Below are positions 1 to 8,575 of a DNA stretch of 64,000 bases, piece by piece. How positions within the stretch are numbered: position 1 is the first letter of the stretch; the number at the start of each line of letters is the position of its first letter. The notes beneath the pieces are model-generated. The model was not told the origin of the DNA. It saw nothing but the letters and a program-made list of their open reading frames with translations, and ran no database searches. Location: contig OZ257133.1 of NCBI GenBank assembly GCA_965279135.1, forward strand, positions 1,860,001-1,924,000, read 5' to 3'. The position numbers were made by a program, and so were the translations under genes. This DNA comes from Croceimicrobium sp965279135 (lineage in GTDB: Bacteria > Bacteroidota > Bacteroidia > Flavobacteriales > Schleiferiaceae).

Positions 1-475
1 GCTCCAACTATTGATCATTACACGCGACCAAACTATTCTCTATGCTCTAAGGTCTAACAGTCTCAAGTCTCAAGTCTCATATCTCACATCTAATTAGTAG
101 CTAGTACGCTTTGCTATTAGTAGTAAGTAGAAAGTACTTAATCCTCTCAACTCCAATGCTTTTAGCTCCGGTTAATGATCGTTGCACGCTACCAGACTAT
201 GCTCTAAGCTCTAACAGTCTCACATCCAATTAGTAGTAGGTACGCTACGCTATTAGTAGTTAGTAGATAGTACTTGATTCTCATAAAACCTATACTAGTC
301 GCTTCGAGGAATGATGCCTACCAGCTACTAGGTTCTAGGTTCTCAGTTCTAGTTACTTTTTAGTAGTTAGTAGATAATACTTGATTCTCCTAACCCCAAT
401 GCTATTAGCTCCGGTTATTGATTATGGCACACTACCAAACTATGTTCTAAGTTCCAGGTTCTCACCATCTCATCC
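1..475. repeat. Degenerate intergenic repeats, no gene
   Basis: No credible coding region is seen here. The stretch is built from diverged copies of two word families. One resembles TAGTAGTTAGTAGATAGTACT (seen near 93-140, 229-272 and 359-382). The other resembles GCTCCGGTTATTGATTATGG followed by a CTAAGCTCTAACAGTCTC-like stretch (near 1-60, 165-222 and 410-460). The copies are imperfect and unequally spaced. A related word cluster lies at 55821-55871, so this looks like a dispersed intergenic repeat family. No transposase or other protein is associated with it. Confidence 0.6.
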
Positions 476-497
476 CTCCGTCCCCCCCAAAAAAAAA

Positions 498-520
498 CGC
501 GCAGACCAAGGTCCACGCGC
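498..520 (-). terminator. Terminator of the first lipoprotein gene
   Basis: On the minus strand a hairpin (GCGCG arm with a GACC/GGTC inner stem and a small internal mismatch) is followed directly by a run of about nine T. It lies 49 bases past the stop of the lipoprotein gene ending at 569, which fits intrinsic termination. Confidence 0.75.
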
Positions 521-568
521 TTAAAACAACCAAATCTAAAGTAAAGGGGTTCTAAATATTTTTGGGGA

Positions 569-1954
569 TTAACATCCGGTTTTGCGAACGAAGTACACGC
601 CGCCTTTGCGAGGGTTAATTCCTGATCCGTCGGTACCACCTACTGCAAGAGCAATGTAGTCTGAGAAGTATACCGAGACGTCTTTTACGTTAAATCCTGA
701 GATGAAAGCATTGGTAGGAGGAACAAAATGTCCAACCAAATCAAATGCGTTCACCAAAGCTCCACCAGGGTAACCATGACCCGCGATGATCTTCAATCCG
801 CCATCTCCGGCAGCAGCGTAAATCACTTTAGCTGAATTATCATGGGTAACGGCTAAGCAATAGTGTACCCCATTGCGAATGTGTCCGGAGAATTGTCCAT
901 ATAAACCTTCTTCCGCCAAAGCAAGGAGATACTCAGTGCTTGTTACCGTTGAACCGGAGAAAGTGTAAGGAATAAAGGCCATTCCGCCACGCTCACGCTC
1001 TAGAGAAGGAATTCCACTTCCGTTGATATAATCGATTATGAAATGCATTGAGTTGGATACGGTTTGCGCGGTATTCATATCGCGACGGATTTGAACGCGA
1101 TCAGAAGCAGTACGATCAAATAAGGCATAATCCACATTTGATGGGCTGCTGTTAAAAGGATCTGCTTCAACGAAAATACCGTCGGTGATGGTCATTGCTT
1201 CAGATACGTTGGTAAGATTGTAATCTGTAACATAAAGTCCGCTCTGCGCATCACGAGTATTGGTAGCAATACCATTACCAGTTAGGATATAGTACTTCCC
1301 TGCGGAAGTAATGATGGCATTCGCACCATAACCGGGAAGAGGTAATTCTTTATATGCACCATGACTACGGAATTCATCATTGATGTAATCGTAAAGGATT
1401 TTACCTACGACTGCACCGCGGTGACCGTTTAGTACATAGTTACTAGCTGAAGGAGCTCTCTGCCCTACGGCAAAAATCTCATAGTTTCCAGTGAGGTTAT
1501 TACGATGAACCTCAGACTCATGCCAATCAGTATCATCGAAGTCAATGCGAGAAGTGTAGTGGTAAGTACCTCCTGAAAGTTTATAGGCTGAGATCGAACC
1601 GCCGTAGCGTCGTCCTTCTAAATGCCAGGTAACAAACACCATATCTCCTGAAGCGGTTACAGAAGTAGCCTGAGCTAAATCTGAGGTACCGGTGATAACT
1701 CCGCCCGGAGTTTCCTCGGTGAAGGCCAGATTAGCTGGAGCTTCAGCAAAATTGGTATAAGTGTAAATTAAGGTATGCGCGGCCTTACCATTAACGGTAA
1801 AGCTTTCGCCCATAGGCTTTAATTGACCGCTTAATGCAGCGCCAGAGGCCACTGAAATACGATCTTCTGCGTTTGGATCCTGTAGTGAGGATACATCACG
1901 GTTACAACTGGCTAAAAACGCGCCTGCTGCAAGGAGGTAGACTAACTTTTTCAT
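569..1954 (-). CDS. Tandem-paralog lipoprotein 1 (most diverged copy)
   Basis: This 461-residue protein begins with a lipoprotein signal peptide ending in the lipobox LASC, followed by NRD. It should therefore be an acylated envelope protein. The rest is beta-rich and shares with its three neighbours the motifs VFVTWH, GGSISAYKLSGG, VGQR, HRGAVV, DYINDEF, ELPLPG and a C-terminal GGVYF. The spacing of these blocks suggests a beta-propeller-like fold, which is an inference. It is the most diverged of the four copies: the FWEP and ADQS blocks of the other copies are missing and it ends differently. It has its own terminator. The function and ligand are unknown. Confidence 0.75.
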   Translation of the reverse strand: MKKLVYLLAAGAFLASCNRDVSSLQDPNAEDRISVASGAALSGQLKPMGESFTVNGKAAHTLIYTYTNFAEAPANLAFTEETPGGVITGTSDLAQATSVTASGDMVFVTWHLEGRRYGGSISAYKLSGGTYHYTSRIDFDDTDWHESEVHRNNLTGNYEIFAVGQRAPSASNYVLNGHRGAVVGKILYDYINDEFRSHGAYKELPLPGYGANAIITSAGKYYILTGNGIATNTRDAQSGLYVTDYNLTNVSEAMTITDGIFVEADPFNSSPSNVDYALFDRTASDRVQIRRDMNTAQTVSNSMHFIIDYINGSGIPSLERERGGMAFIPYTFSGSTVTSTEYLLALAEEGLYGQFSGHIRNGVHYCLAVTHDNSAKVIYAAAGDGGLKIIAGHGYPGGALVNAFDLVGHFVPPTNAFISGFNVKDVSVYFSDYIALAVGGTDGSGINPRKGGVYFVRKTGC

Positions 1955-2115
1955 CGTACAACTTTTTGATTTTGGTATGTCCCTACTATACTCCCATCCT
2001 AAGTTGTACGGCTAAAGTCCTTATTAAATAGGCGTCTGATCCGGAGCTTTAGATAAGTGGTCTTTAAAAGTCGATGTTAAGACGAACGGTCGTTTTTCTT
2101 CGATGAAATGCAAAA

Positions 2116-2138
2116 GGGGGAAGCATTAAGCTTCCCCC
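2116..2138 (-). terminator. Terminator of the second lipoprotein gene
   Basis: A perfect 9-bp stem (GGGGGAAGC/GCTTCCCCC) with a 5-base loop lies just past the stop at 2167. The T tract on the minus strand is short (TTTTG), so termination may be moderate. Confidence 0.65.
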
Positions 2139-2166
2139 TCTTTAGTATCGTTTCTTTCCAAGGTAT

Positions 2167-3570
2167 TTACTTCAGCTTTTGCAGGAAGTAAACCCCAGCA
2201 TCACCCGTGGCAAGCGCAATGTTTCTGGAGCGATACAAAGAAATTTCCTTAATGTAAAAGGTGCTCGGTAAAACCGTACCTGCATTATTATCAGTCGGAG
2301 GCACGAAATTCCCAATCAGGTCATATTCATTTAAGCTATTGCCATTGGCATAAGCTCCCATCGCCAGGACTTTAACCCCATCATTAGCATCAGCATAGTA
2401 AAGAACCCCAAGGGCATCATCATACTCTGTAGCTAAGCAAGGACCAAAATTGGCAGCAGTATTAAAAGTTCCATTTACATTCGATCCCGCTTCAAAAATG
2501 CCCTCATACCCAACCGCGATAATTAAAGAATCAGTTTTACTCACTGGAGCGTTGAATCCCTGAGCCCAGGTTAAATCTCCTCTTTCTCCATCTATTGGAG
2601 TAATGGTAGGGCCTCCGGCATTTTCCGAATAGTCAGAAAGCATGGTGAAATTGGTTTCATCGTTCGTATAGTTATAGCTTAAAGAAGCCCGCTTAATACG
2701 ATAATTACTTCCACTCCTATCCAGAGTATAAATAGTTGCATCGGAGTTTATTCCGGCGTTTACGGATAGAGTAGATGGATCAGTGATAATGGCGATCCCA
2801 TCATCGATCGAAGACTGATCCGCCTTTTCTACAAAGGCAAGGTTCCGATCAACCTGGAACAAACCACCATCTGAACCTCCGGCTCCATCTCCGGTAATTA
2901 CAAAGTAATGAGCGGCGGCGGGAACTATATCATTAGCGGCTGTGCCAGGTAGAGCCAGTTCTTTAACGGAGGGCTCCCAAAACTCATCATTGATGAAGTC
3001 ATAGTCAATTCTGGTTACCACTGCGCCACGGTGCCCCTCGAGTACGTAATTGGACTTATCCGGATCACGCTGACCTACCATAAACACCTCATAGTATGAA
3101 TCAGCTAAATTTTCACTGGCCGCTAATTCTATATAATCGGCTTCAGGGAAATCTACCCGATCAGTAAAGGTGTATCGACCGATACCACTTTGTTTATAGG
3201 CACATATCGCACCGCCATAATCCCCACTAGGGATATGCCAGGTTACAAAAACCATATCAGCAATGGCATAGATAGCAGTCGCGCTTAGAGTAACTGTACC
3301 TCCTCCACTTGCTGGAAATGTTACTGGCTCAGCATAAGCCCGATAGAGGTACTCCAACTGAGCGGAACCTGTCTTATTATTAAGTACAAAAGTGTCGTTT
3401 AGAGCGACAATCTGACCCTGCAATTCGCCGAAGGTGTAACCGTTCATTACAACGCCATTCGGCTGAGGAATTGGATTGTCATCCTGTACATCCTCCTCTA
3501 CATCTCGGTTACATCCGATTAAGAGGAGACCGGCTAAAAGAAAGCCTGATATTTTTTTAAACTGTAACAT
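2167..3570 (-). CDS. Tandem-paralog lipoprotein 2
   Basis: This 467-residue protein has a signal peptide with lipobox LIGC followed by NRD. It carries the shared blocks of the locus: DMVFVTWH, GGAICAYKQSGIG, DRVDF, VGQRDPD, HRGAVVTRIDYDFINDEFWEP, ELALPG, TGDGAGG, DGGLF, ERGDLTWAQ, DSLIIAVGYEGIFEAGS, LGVLYYAD, IGNFVPPT and RNIALATGDAGVYF. The regular return of short beta-strand blocks suggests a propeller-like extracytoplasmic domain. It is closest to copies 3 and 4. The ATG is preceded by a CTATTACCC motif shared with those two. The biochemical role is unknown. Confidence 0.78.
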   Translation of the reverse strand: MLQFKKISGFLLAGLLLIGCNRDVEEDVQDDNPIPQPNGVVMNGYTFGELQGQIVALNDTFVLNNKTGSAQLEYLYRAYAEPVTFPASGGGTVTLSATAIYAIADMVFVTWHIPSGDYGGAICAYKQSGIGRYTFTDRVDFPEADYIELAASENLADSYYEVFMVGQRDPDKSNYVLEGHRGAVVTRIDYDFINDEFWEPSVKELALPGTAANDIVPAAAHYFVITGDGAGGSDGGLFQVDRNLAFVEKADQSSIDDGIAIITDPSTLSVNAGINSDATIYTLDRSGSNYRIKRASLSYNYTNDETNFTMLSDYSENAGGPTITPIDGERGDLTWAQGFNAPVSKTDSLIIAVGYEGIFEAGSNVNGTFNTAANFGPCLATEYDDALGVLYYADANDGVKVLAMGAYANGNSLNEYDLIGNFVPPTDNNAGTVLPSTFYIKEISLYRSRNIALATGDAGVYFLQKLK

Positions 3571-3575
3571 GTTGG

Positions 3576-3584
3576 GGGTAATAG
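3576..3584 (-). promoter_or_regulatory. Shared CTATTACCC leader motif, copy 1
   Basis: The 9-mer CTATTACCC (minus strand) sits 5 bases upstream of the ATG of lipoprotein 2. The same 9-mer lies upstream of lipoproteins 3 and 4 but not 1. It may be a shared leader or regulatory element, or just retained ancestral sequence. Confidence 0.35.
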
Positions 3585-3646
3585 GATTACGAAATTAATC
3601 ATTTCTTAAATAACACTGCATCTACCTCCCTCTATGGAAGAAAAAA

Positions 3647-3668
3647 GCCCCGACTTTGAGGTCGGGGC
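3647..3668 (-). terminator. Terminator of the third lipoprotein gene
   Basis: A perfect 8-bp GC-rich stem (GCCCCGAC/GTCGGGGC) with a 6-base loop is followed on the minus strand by six T. It lies downstream of the stop at 3695. This is a classic intrinsic terminator. Confidence 0.85.
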
Positions 3669-3694
3669 TTCGAATATTATATCCAAAGGTTTAC

Positions 3695-5095
3695 TTAGTT
3701 CTTATCGCGCTGTACAAAGTATACACCACCATCACCAGAACAAAGTGCAATGTTACGAGATTGGAATACGGTAATATCCTTCACGTTGAAAGGAATAGGA
3801 CCACCAACACCACCTACAGAAGAAGGAGGAACAAAGCGTCCGATATTATCATATAGATTCACTAAAGGACCACTAGCACTAGCGTATTCTCCCATCGCCA
3901 GAACCCAAATTCCGGATTCTCCAGCAGAATAGTAAAGTACACCTAAACCAGCATCGAAAGCAATACCTGTACAAGCTCCCTGATCTACGGCAGCGGAAAT
4001 CTGACCAGCACCAGTGTTAGCTTCAAATATACCTTCACGACCAACAGCGATAATCAATGAGTCATGATCGGTAGTAGCAGTTCTACCTTGAGCAAAAAGC
4101 AGGTCGCCACGCTCATAGTTAATAGGAGTAATAGCTGCACCTCCACCGTTATTATCACTGTGCGAAGAAACACCAGTGAAGTTAGTGCTGGAACCAGCAG
4201 AAACAACCCCAGTGGCTTTCTTAATGCGGTACTCAGTACCGGCACGATCTAGTACATAAAGATCACCTGAAGTTGGGGAAAGAGTAGTAGGATCTACCGC
4301 TAGAGCGATACCGTCCTCAATATTACTTTGATCAGCCTTCTTCACAAACTGAAGAGCACGATCTACCTCAAACAATCCGCCGGTATTAGTACCCTCTCCG
4401 TTACCGGTAAGTACATAATACTGTCCAGCAAGAGCAATAACGTCTGTTGCGGCTACACCAGGAAGTGGTAATTCAAGGAATGAAGGCTCCCAGAACTCAT
4501 CATTGATGTAGTCATAGTCGATGCGAGTAATGGTCGCACCCGCGTGATTAGACAATAAATATCCTGACTGATCGGGATCACGCTGACCAGCAATTAATAC
4601 TTCAATATTACCAGTAGTAGTATTCTTGTGGGCAGACATCTTAAAGAAGTCATGCTCCGCGAAATCTACACGGTCCATAAAAGTATACTGACCAATACCG
4701 GAAATCTTGTAAGCAGCAACAGAACCACCATAAGGGCTGGTGTTTCCAAGTGGGCTACCTGCATTTCCGTTGGTATGCCAGCAAACAAATACAACATCGT
4801 CAACTTCGAAAATACCTGCAGCTGCAAGATCATCGCTGTTGAATGGTGTAGCATCCCCATCTACCGGCTTGGCATAGCCACGGTAAGTATAGTTAAGTTG
4901 AGGACCAGCTGCTTTAGCTGAAATACTAAATGATTCGTTCAAGTTCTGAACACTTCCGGGTAAATCATCAGCGTCGTAATGTACTACTCCAGCCTCTCTA
5001 CTGTTTTGAGGTCCGGTGTTGTTTACATCGTCAGACTCCCGGTTACAAGCTACCAATACAATAGCAAGGCCTAAAAGAGTTGCAATTTTTTTCAT
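3695..5095 (-). CDS. Tandem-paralog lipoprotein 3
   Basis: This 466-residue protein has a signal peptide with lipobox LVAC followed by NRE. It shares the locus-wide blocks VVFVCWH, GGSVAAYKISGIGQYTF, DRVDF, AGQRDPDQSGY, TRIDYDYINDEFWEP, ELPLPGVAATD, KKADQSNIEDGIAL, ERGDLLFAQ, DSLIIAVGREGIFEA, LGVLYYS, IGRFVPP and RNIALCSGDGGVYFVQRD. Sequence is best conserved in the middle and at the C terminus. The copy-specific N-terminal part, including an extra glycine- and asparagine-rich loop near NGNAGSPLG, varies most. It has its own leader and terminator. The function is unknown. Confidence 0.78.
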   Translation of the reverse strand: MKKIATLLGLAIVLVACNRESDDVNNTGPQNSREAGVVHYDADDLPGSVQNLNESFSISAKAAGPQLNYTYRGYAKPVDGDATPFNSDDLAAAGIFEVDDVVFVCWHTNGNAGSPLGNTSPYGGSVAAYKISGIGQYTFMDRVDFAEHDFFKMSAHKNTTTGNIEVLIAGQRDPDQSGYLLSNHAGATITRIDYDYINDEFWEPSFLELPLPGVAATDVIALAGQYYVLTGNGEGTNTGGLFEVDRALQFVKKADQSNIEDGIALAVDPTTLSPTSGDLYVLDRAGTEYRIKKATGVVSAGSSTNFTGVSSHSDNNGGGAAITPINYERGDLLFAQGRTATTDHDSLIIAVGREGIFEANTGAGQISAAVDQGACTGIAFDAGLGVLYYSAGESGIWVLAMGEYASASGPLVNLYDNIGRFVPPSSVGGVGGPIPFNVKDITVFQSRNIALCSGDGGVYFVQRDKN

Positions 5096-5109
5096 AGTGT
5101 GAATTAAAT

Positions 5110-5118
5110 GGGTAATAG
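5110..5118 (-). promoter_or_regulatory. Shared CTATTACCC leader motif, copy 2
   Basis: The 9-mer CTATTACCC on the minus strand lies about 15 bases upstream of the ATG of lipoprotein 3. It is identical to the motifs ahead of lipoproteins 2 and 4. A TAAATTTG sequence matching the Bacteroidota -7 box lies further upstream. Confidence 0.35.
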
Positions 5119-5250
5119 TCTTACAAATTTAATAATTTATAGTAGATAAAAAGGGGATCTGATTAAAATCGCCTCATTATCAGATGAAATGTGTCTCAAT
5201 TAATGATGAAAATTCAACTTATGAGTTTGAATTAATCATATCAAAAAAAA

Positions 5251-5280
5251 GCCCGAACCTTTTATCATCCAGGTTCGGGC
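5251..5280 (-). terminator. Terminator of the fourth lipoprotein gene
   Basis: A perfect 10-bp stem (GCCCGAACCT/AGGTTCGGGC) with a 10-base loop is followed on the minus strand by eight T. It lies 27 bases past the stop at 5307. Confidence 0.87.
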
Positions 5281-5306
5281 TTTTGAAATATTGAGAATTA
5301 GTTCCT

Positions 5307-6665
5307 TTAGAACTTATCGCGTTGCATGAAGTATACTCCTGCCTCGCCTGCCGCAAGGGCAATGTTACGAGTTTGGAACACGGTCATTTCCTTGATCAAG
5401 AAATCAGAAGGAAATAAACCACCAGTTGGAGGAGCAAATTGACCAATCACATCGTAGGTGTTGATTAAAGCACCACCATTAAATGCATCCATAGCTAAAA
5501 CGCTAACACCGTCATCACCATCAGCATAGTATAGTACGGCCAAGTTTGCGTCATAAGCAGTAGATAAGCATGGTCCTAAGTTCTTCACATTGGTCATTCC
5601 GTTGGATCCAGATCCAGCACTGTAGATTCCTTCAAAGCCAAAAGAAGCAATTAAGGAATCAGGTGCGTTAGAAGCACCAAAAGGACGTTGCGCCCAGGTA
5701 AGGTCTGCACGCTCATCATTGAAAGTTGATACACCAGATAGATCACTTATAAAGGATAAAGAACTTCCCCAAGTAGTATTATCACCCGCAAGTGTAGTAT
5801 TAAAAGCATGAATTCTGTAACGGGCAGGACTAGCTCCTACTCGATCTAAAACATAAAGATTTGCGAATCCGGTACCTAAGTTAGTCTCGTCAGCAACAAT
5901 TGCTTTACCGTCATTAATAGAAGTGTTCAGCTTTTTCACCTGGTTCATAGAACGGTCAAACTCATAAACACCACCGTCAGAACCGCCTTCACCATCACCG
6001 GTAACAGCGTAAAGGTGAGAAGCACCAGCAACGATATCGTTTGCAGAAACACCTGGTAATGGAAGTTCTAATACGGAAGGCTCCCAGAACTCGTCATTGA
6101 TGTAGTCATAGTCGATACGCGTAACAACTGCACCATTGTGGCTAGCTAGAAGATAACCACTAGACTGAGGATTACGTTGACCAACGGCAAACACCTCAAT
6201 GTTTCCGGTAGTGCTGTTACGATGAGCAGTTACTTCGTGATAATCTGCATCGGTAAAGTCTACACGATCCATAAAAGTGTACTGTCCGATACCTGATAAT
6301 TTGTAAGCACAGATAGAACCCGCTAGTGATGAACTAGCACCTGGATCTACTGGTCCGGCATTTGAATGCCAGGTTACAAATACCAAATCATCAATCGCGA
6401 AAATCGCAGAAGCAGCCATATCGTGAGTTCCGATAGTTACAGGCTCTGCATATGCGCGATAAGTGTAATTAAGCTGAGTAGCAGCTTTTGCGTTAATGTT
6501 AAAAGACTGGTTCATGTCAATCAACATTCCGTCAAGATCACTTTGCTCAAAATGAACCACGTTGGTACGACCCTCCTGGGCTCCTTGCGTAGTATCATCT
6601 CCAGCATCTCGGTTACAGCTGGCCAAGAAGGCGCCAGCGGCCAAGAAATAAAGAATTTTTTTCAT
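5307..6665 (-). CDS. Tandem-paralog lipoprotein 4
   Basis: This 452-residue protein has a signal peptide with lipobox LASC followed by NRD, nearly identical to copy 1. The body resembles copies 2 and 3: LVFVTWH, SICAYKLSGIGQYTF, DRVDFTDADYHE, VGQRNPQSSGY, TRIDYDYINDEFWEP, ELPLPGVSANDIV, TGDGEGGSDGGVYEFDR, ERADLTWAQ, LAVLYYADGDDGV and RNIALAAGEAGVYFMQRD. I start at the ATG at 6665. A TTG start three codons earlier is possible but would push the signal peptide out of the usual MKK form. This is the promoter-proximal member of the array, but each gene has its own terminator, so the four do not look like one operon. Confidence 0.78.
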   Translation of the reverse strand: MKKILYFLAAGAFLASCNRDAGDDTTQGAQEGRTNVVHFEQSDLDGMLIDMNQSFNINAKAATQLNYTYRAYAEPVTIGTHDMAASAIFAIDDLVFVTWHSNAGPVDPGASSSLAGSICAYKLSGIGQYTFMDRVDFTDADYHEVTAHRNSTTGNIEVFAVGQRNPQSSGYLLASHNGAVVTRIDYDYINDEFWEPSVLELPLPGVSANDIVAGASHLYAVTGDGEGGSDGGVYEFDRSMNQVKKLNTSINDGKAIVADETNLGTGFANLYVLDRVGASPARYRIHAFNTTLAGDNTTWGSSLSFISDLSGVSTFNDERADLTWAQRPFGASNAPDSLIASFGFEGIYSAGSGSNGMTNVKNLGPCLSTAYDANLAVLYYADGDDGVSVLAMDAFNGGALINTYDVIGQFAPPTGGLFPSDFLIKEMTVFQTRNIALAAGEAGVYFMQRDKF

Positions 6666-6679
6666 CTCTTTCAATTTTT

Positions 6680-6688
6680 GGGTAATAG
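6680..6688 (-). promoter_or_regulatory. Shared CTATTACCC leader motif, copy 3
   Basis: The 9-mer CTATTACCC on the minus strand lies about 15 bases upstream of the ATG of lipoprotein 4, matching the motifs upstream of lipoproteins 2 and 3. A TACTTTTG -7-like box lies just upstream. Confidence 0.35.
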
Positions 6689-6874
6689 AACGAGCTACAA
6701 AAGTAGCATTTTTATTATAACAGAACTAGCAACCTCTATCATTCAACACTAATTTTCAGACTTTTACACTTAAAGTATTTCAAAGTATTTTCGCTGGAAA
6801 CGCTAATTATTACAATGTTATTTTGTTTTTAAACCTTTCCTTTCCGACCCACTCTAATTCCCGAACTTTGAGAT

Positions 6875-7408
6875 ATGCAAGAACCCGCTCATTGGAAGGA
6901 GCAGTTAAATAATCGGGGCCACCAAAAGCTATTTACGGAATTGGTTGATGCTTATACGGAGCGTTTGTATTGGCATCTCAGATCGATGCTCCTGCGTCAT
7001 GATTGGGCGGATGATGTTTTGCAAGAATGCTTTATTAAAACCTGGAAGGCTCTACCCAATTTTCGAACCGAGTCCAGCTTCTATACCTGGATGTATCGCA
7101 TCGCTACCAATGAAGCGCTCGCCTTTTTGAAGAAGGAAAAGAGATTTCAGTTACATGAAGGCCCTTTGGATTTTAAACTAAGTGCCGACCCCTATTTTGA
7201 TGGGGATGCTGCCATGAAACAATTGATGGATGCCATCGCAGAACTACCCGACAAACAGCAAACCGTCTTTAAGCTGAAGTATTTTCAAAATATGCCCTTC
7301 AAGGAGATGAGTGAAATGCTTGATACCTCGGTAGGCGCTTTAAAAGCTTCCTACCATCATGCGAATGAAAAAATTAAACAACGTTTAAACCTTAAAGACA
7401 TTGGTTAG
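6875..7408 (+). CDS. ECF-type RNA polymerase sigma factor
   Basis: This 177-residue protein has the two-domain layout of extracytoplasmic-function sigma factors. Region 2 covers roughly residues 20-90, with DDVLQECFIKTWKAL and a FYTWMYRIATNEALAFLKKEKR stretch. Region 4 covers roughly 120-172, with ELPDKQQTVFKLKYFQNMPFKEM then LDTSVGALKASYHHANEKIK. It should direct RNA polymerase to a dedicated regulon. The next two genes follow within 15 and 1 bases: a single-span membrane protein and a secreted Spy-like protein. This is the common Bacteroidota arrangement in which neighbours hold the sigma factor in check. The target promoters are unknown. The lipoprotein array next door is one candidate. 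Confidence 0.92.
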   Translation: MQEPAHWKEQLNNRGHQKLFTELVDAYTERLYWHLRSMLLRHDWADDVLQECFIKTWKALPNFRTESSFYTWMYRIATNEALAFLKKEKRFQLHEGPLDFKLSADPYFDGDAAMKQLMDAIAELPDKQQTVFKLKYFQNMPFKEMSEMLDTSVGALKASYHHANEKIKQRLNLKDIG

Positions 7409-7423
7409 TCAATATATAGTAAG

Positions 7424-7795
7424 ATGAAAGAGCAAGGATTTAAAATACCGGATAATTACTTTGAAAGCAAAAAAGCTTCATTGAAGGAAATTGCCGGTGC
7501 CGAACCTTTGAACGAAAAGCCTGCGCGTAAGCTTAAGAGCTGGTATTGGTTAGCATCGGCGGCACTTTTGGCTATAGCGGTTTTTCTTATCCCAACCGAA
7601 GAACTGGATCCTCAATTGACTTACAGTGATTTACCGGAAGAGGATATCATCGAATACCTCAGCGAAGATCCCCATGGAATTTATCCTGAGTCGCTTATTG
7701 ATTACACCGAGGCAGACAGCCTATTTGACACTCAAGCTTTTGATGATGAATTAATTGAAAGCTACCTTAACGAAAACAGCATAGATTATCTATAA
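7424..7795 (+). CDS. Single-span membrane protein, putative anti-sigma partner
   Basis: This 123-residue protein has a hydrophilic N terminus of about 43 residues, one membrane segment (about 44-61, WYWLASAALLAIAVFLIP) and a very acidic C-terminal tail. The topology, with a short cytoplasmic head and an exported tail, fits an anti-sigma-like regulator. No recognised zinc-binding anti-sigma motif (HxxxCxxC) is present. The anti-sigma role is therefore inferred from position: 15 bases after the sigma factor gene and 1 base before the Spy-like gene. Confidence 0.6.
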   Translation: MKEQGFKIPDNYFESKKASLKEIAGAEPLNEKPARKLKSWYWLASAALLAIAVFLIPTEELDPQLTYSDLPEEDIIEYLSEDPHGIYPESLIDYTEADSLFDTQAFDDELIESYLNENSIDYL

Positions 7796-7796
7796 G

Positions 7797-8255
7797 ATGT
7801 ACCATAAACTCACCCTCCTAATTGCAATACTCATAGGTTTCTCTGGCCTTGCCCAACCGGATCATCCCCCGAGGGACTTTAAAAAGGTCGAAGCCTATAA
7901 AACCCGTTTTCTCACCGAGAAGATGGATTTAAGCACCGAAGAAGCTCAAAGGTTCTGGCCGGTTTATAATGAGTACAATAAACAGCTTCAGGAGCTTTTT
8001 AAGAATCGCATGGAAAACATGAGTCGACGGGAGATTCGCGATCGCTGGGAAAAGATGGATGACGCTCAATTGGAAGAGGTCGTTCTGAATGAACTGGAGA
8101 ACCAAAAGAAGATTGCGGATTTAAAAATCTCCTATTATCCCAAGTTTAAAGAAGCGGTTGGCTCTAGAAAGGCTTCTACCTTTTACCGCTCCGAAGTGGA
8201 ATTCCACCGTCACCTTATGGAAATGCTGGGTAAGCGACGGCGTAAAAGGCCTTAA
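7797..8255 (+). CDS. Periplasmic Spy/CpxP-like sensor protein of the sigma operon
   Basis: This 152-residue protein has a signal peptide (about 1-19, ending GLAQ) and a helical, highly charged mature part. The segment KTRFLTEKMDLSTEEAQRFWPVYNEY matches the pattern often labelled 'sensor of ECF-type sigma factor' in Bacteroidota, related to the Spy/CpxP LTxxQ fold. It is probably a periplasmic protein that senses envelope or protein-folding stress. It ends in a very basic KRRRKRP tail. The gene starts one base after the upstream stop, so the two are translationally linked. Confidence 0.75.
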   Translation: MYHKLTLLIAILIGFSGLAQPDHPPRDFKKVEAYKTRFLTEKMDLSTEEAQRFWPVYNEYNKQLQELFKNRMENMSRREIRDRWEKMDDAQLEEVVLNELENQKKIADLKISYYPKFKEAVGSRKASTFYRSEVEFHRHLMEMLGKRRRKRP

Positions 8256-8331
8256 TTTTTTTCCCTTTAGAAAGCCTGCGATTAAGACACAATTCATAAA
8301 TTTGCCGACCCTTAGCGAAAAGCTAAGTCAT

Positions 8332-8406
8332 GGTGACTATAGCTCAGTTGGTTAGAGCGCTGGATTGTGGTTCCAGAGGTCGTGGGTTCGAACCCCATTA
8401 GTCACC
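8332..8406 (+). tRNA. tRNA-His (anticodon GTG)
   Basis: The cloverleaf is complete. The acceptor stem includes an extra G at -1 paired to C73, which is the hallmark of tRNA-His. U8/A9, the D arm AGCTCAGTTGGTTAGAGC, the anticodon loop with GTG and the T arm with GGTTCGAACC are all present. CCA is not encoded. A TAAATTTG -7-like box lies at 8297-8304. Confidence 0.95.
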
Positions 8407-8410
8407 CTAA

Positions 8411-8430
8411 AGCCTTGCATTAGCAGGGCT
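8411..8430 (+). terminator. Terminator after tRNA-His
   Basis: An 8-bp stem (AGCCTTGC/GCAGGGCT with one G-T pair) and a 4-base loop are followed by seven T, just downstream of the tRNA. Confidence 0.8.
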
Positions 8431-8575
8431 TTTTTTGTTTTAAGGTGTTCTTTAGTGTTGTGCTTTAAGAAAGCCGAGGCATGCAATTCAGCTAATGCTA
8501 GCGGTGGTTATTTCTCAATCTGTGATACTCAGAGTCCTAAGATGCATTGCCTGTAGGGGTTATTGGAAGTTACTT

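Noticed and set aside
415..639. 74-codon minus-strand open frame at the left end
   Set aside because: It overlaps the terminator and end of lipoprotein gene 1 in another frame and runs into repeat DNA.
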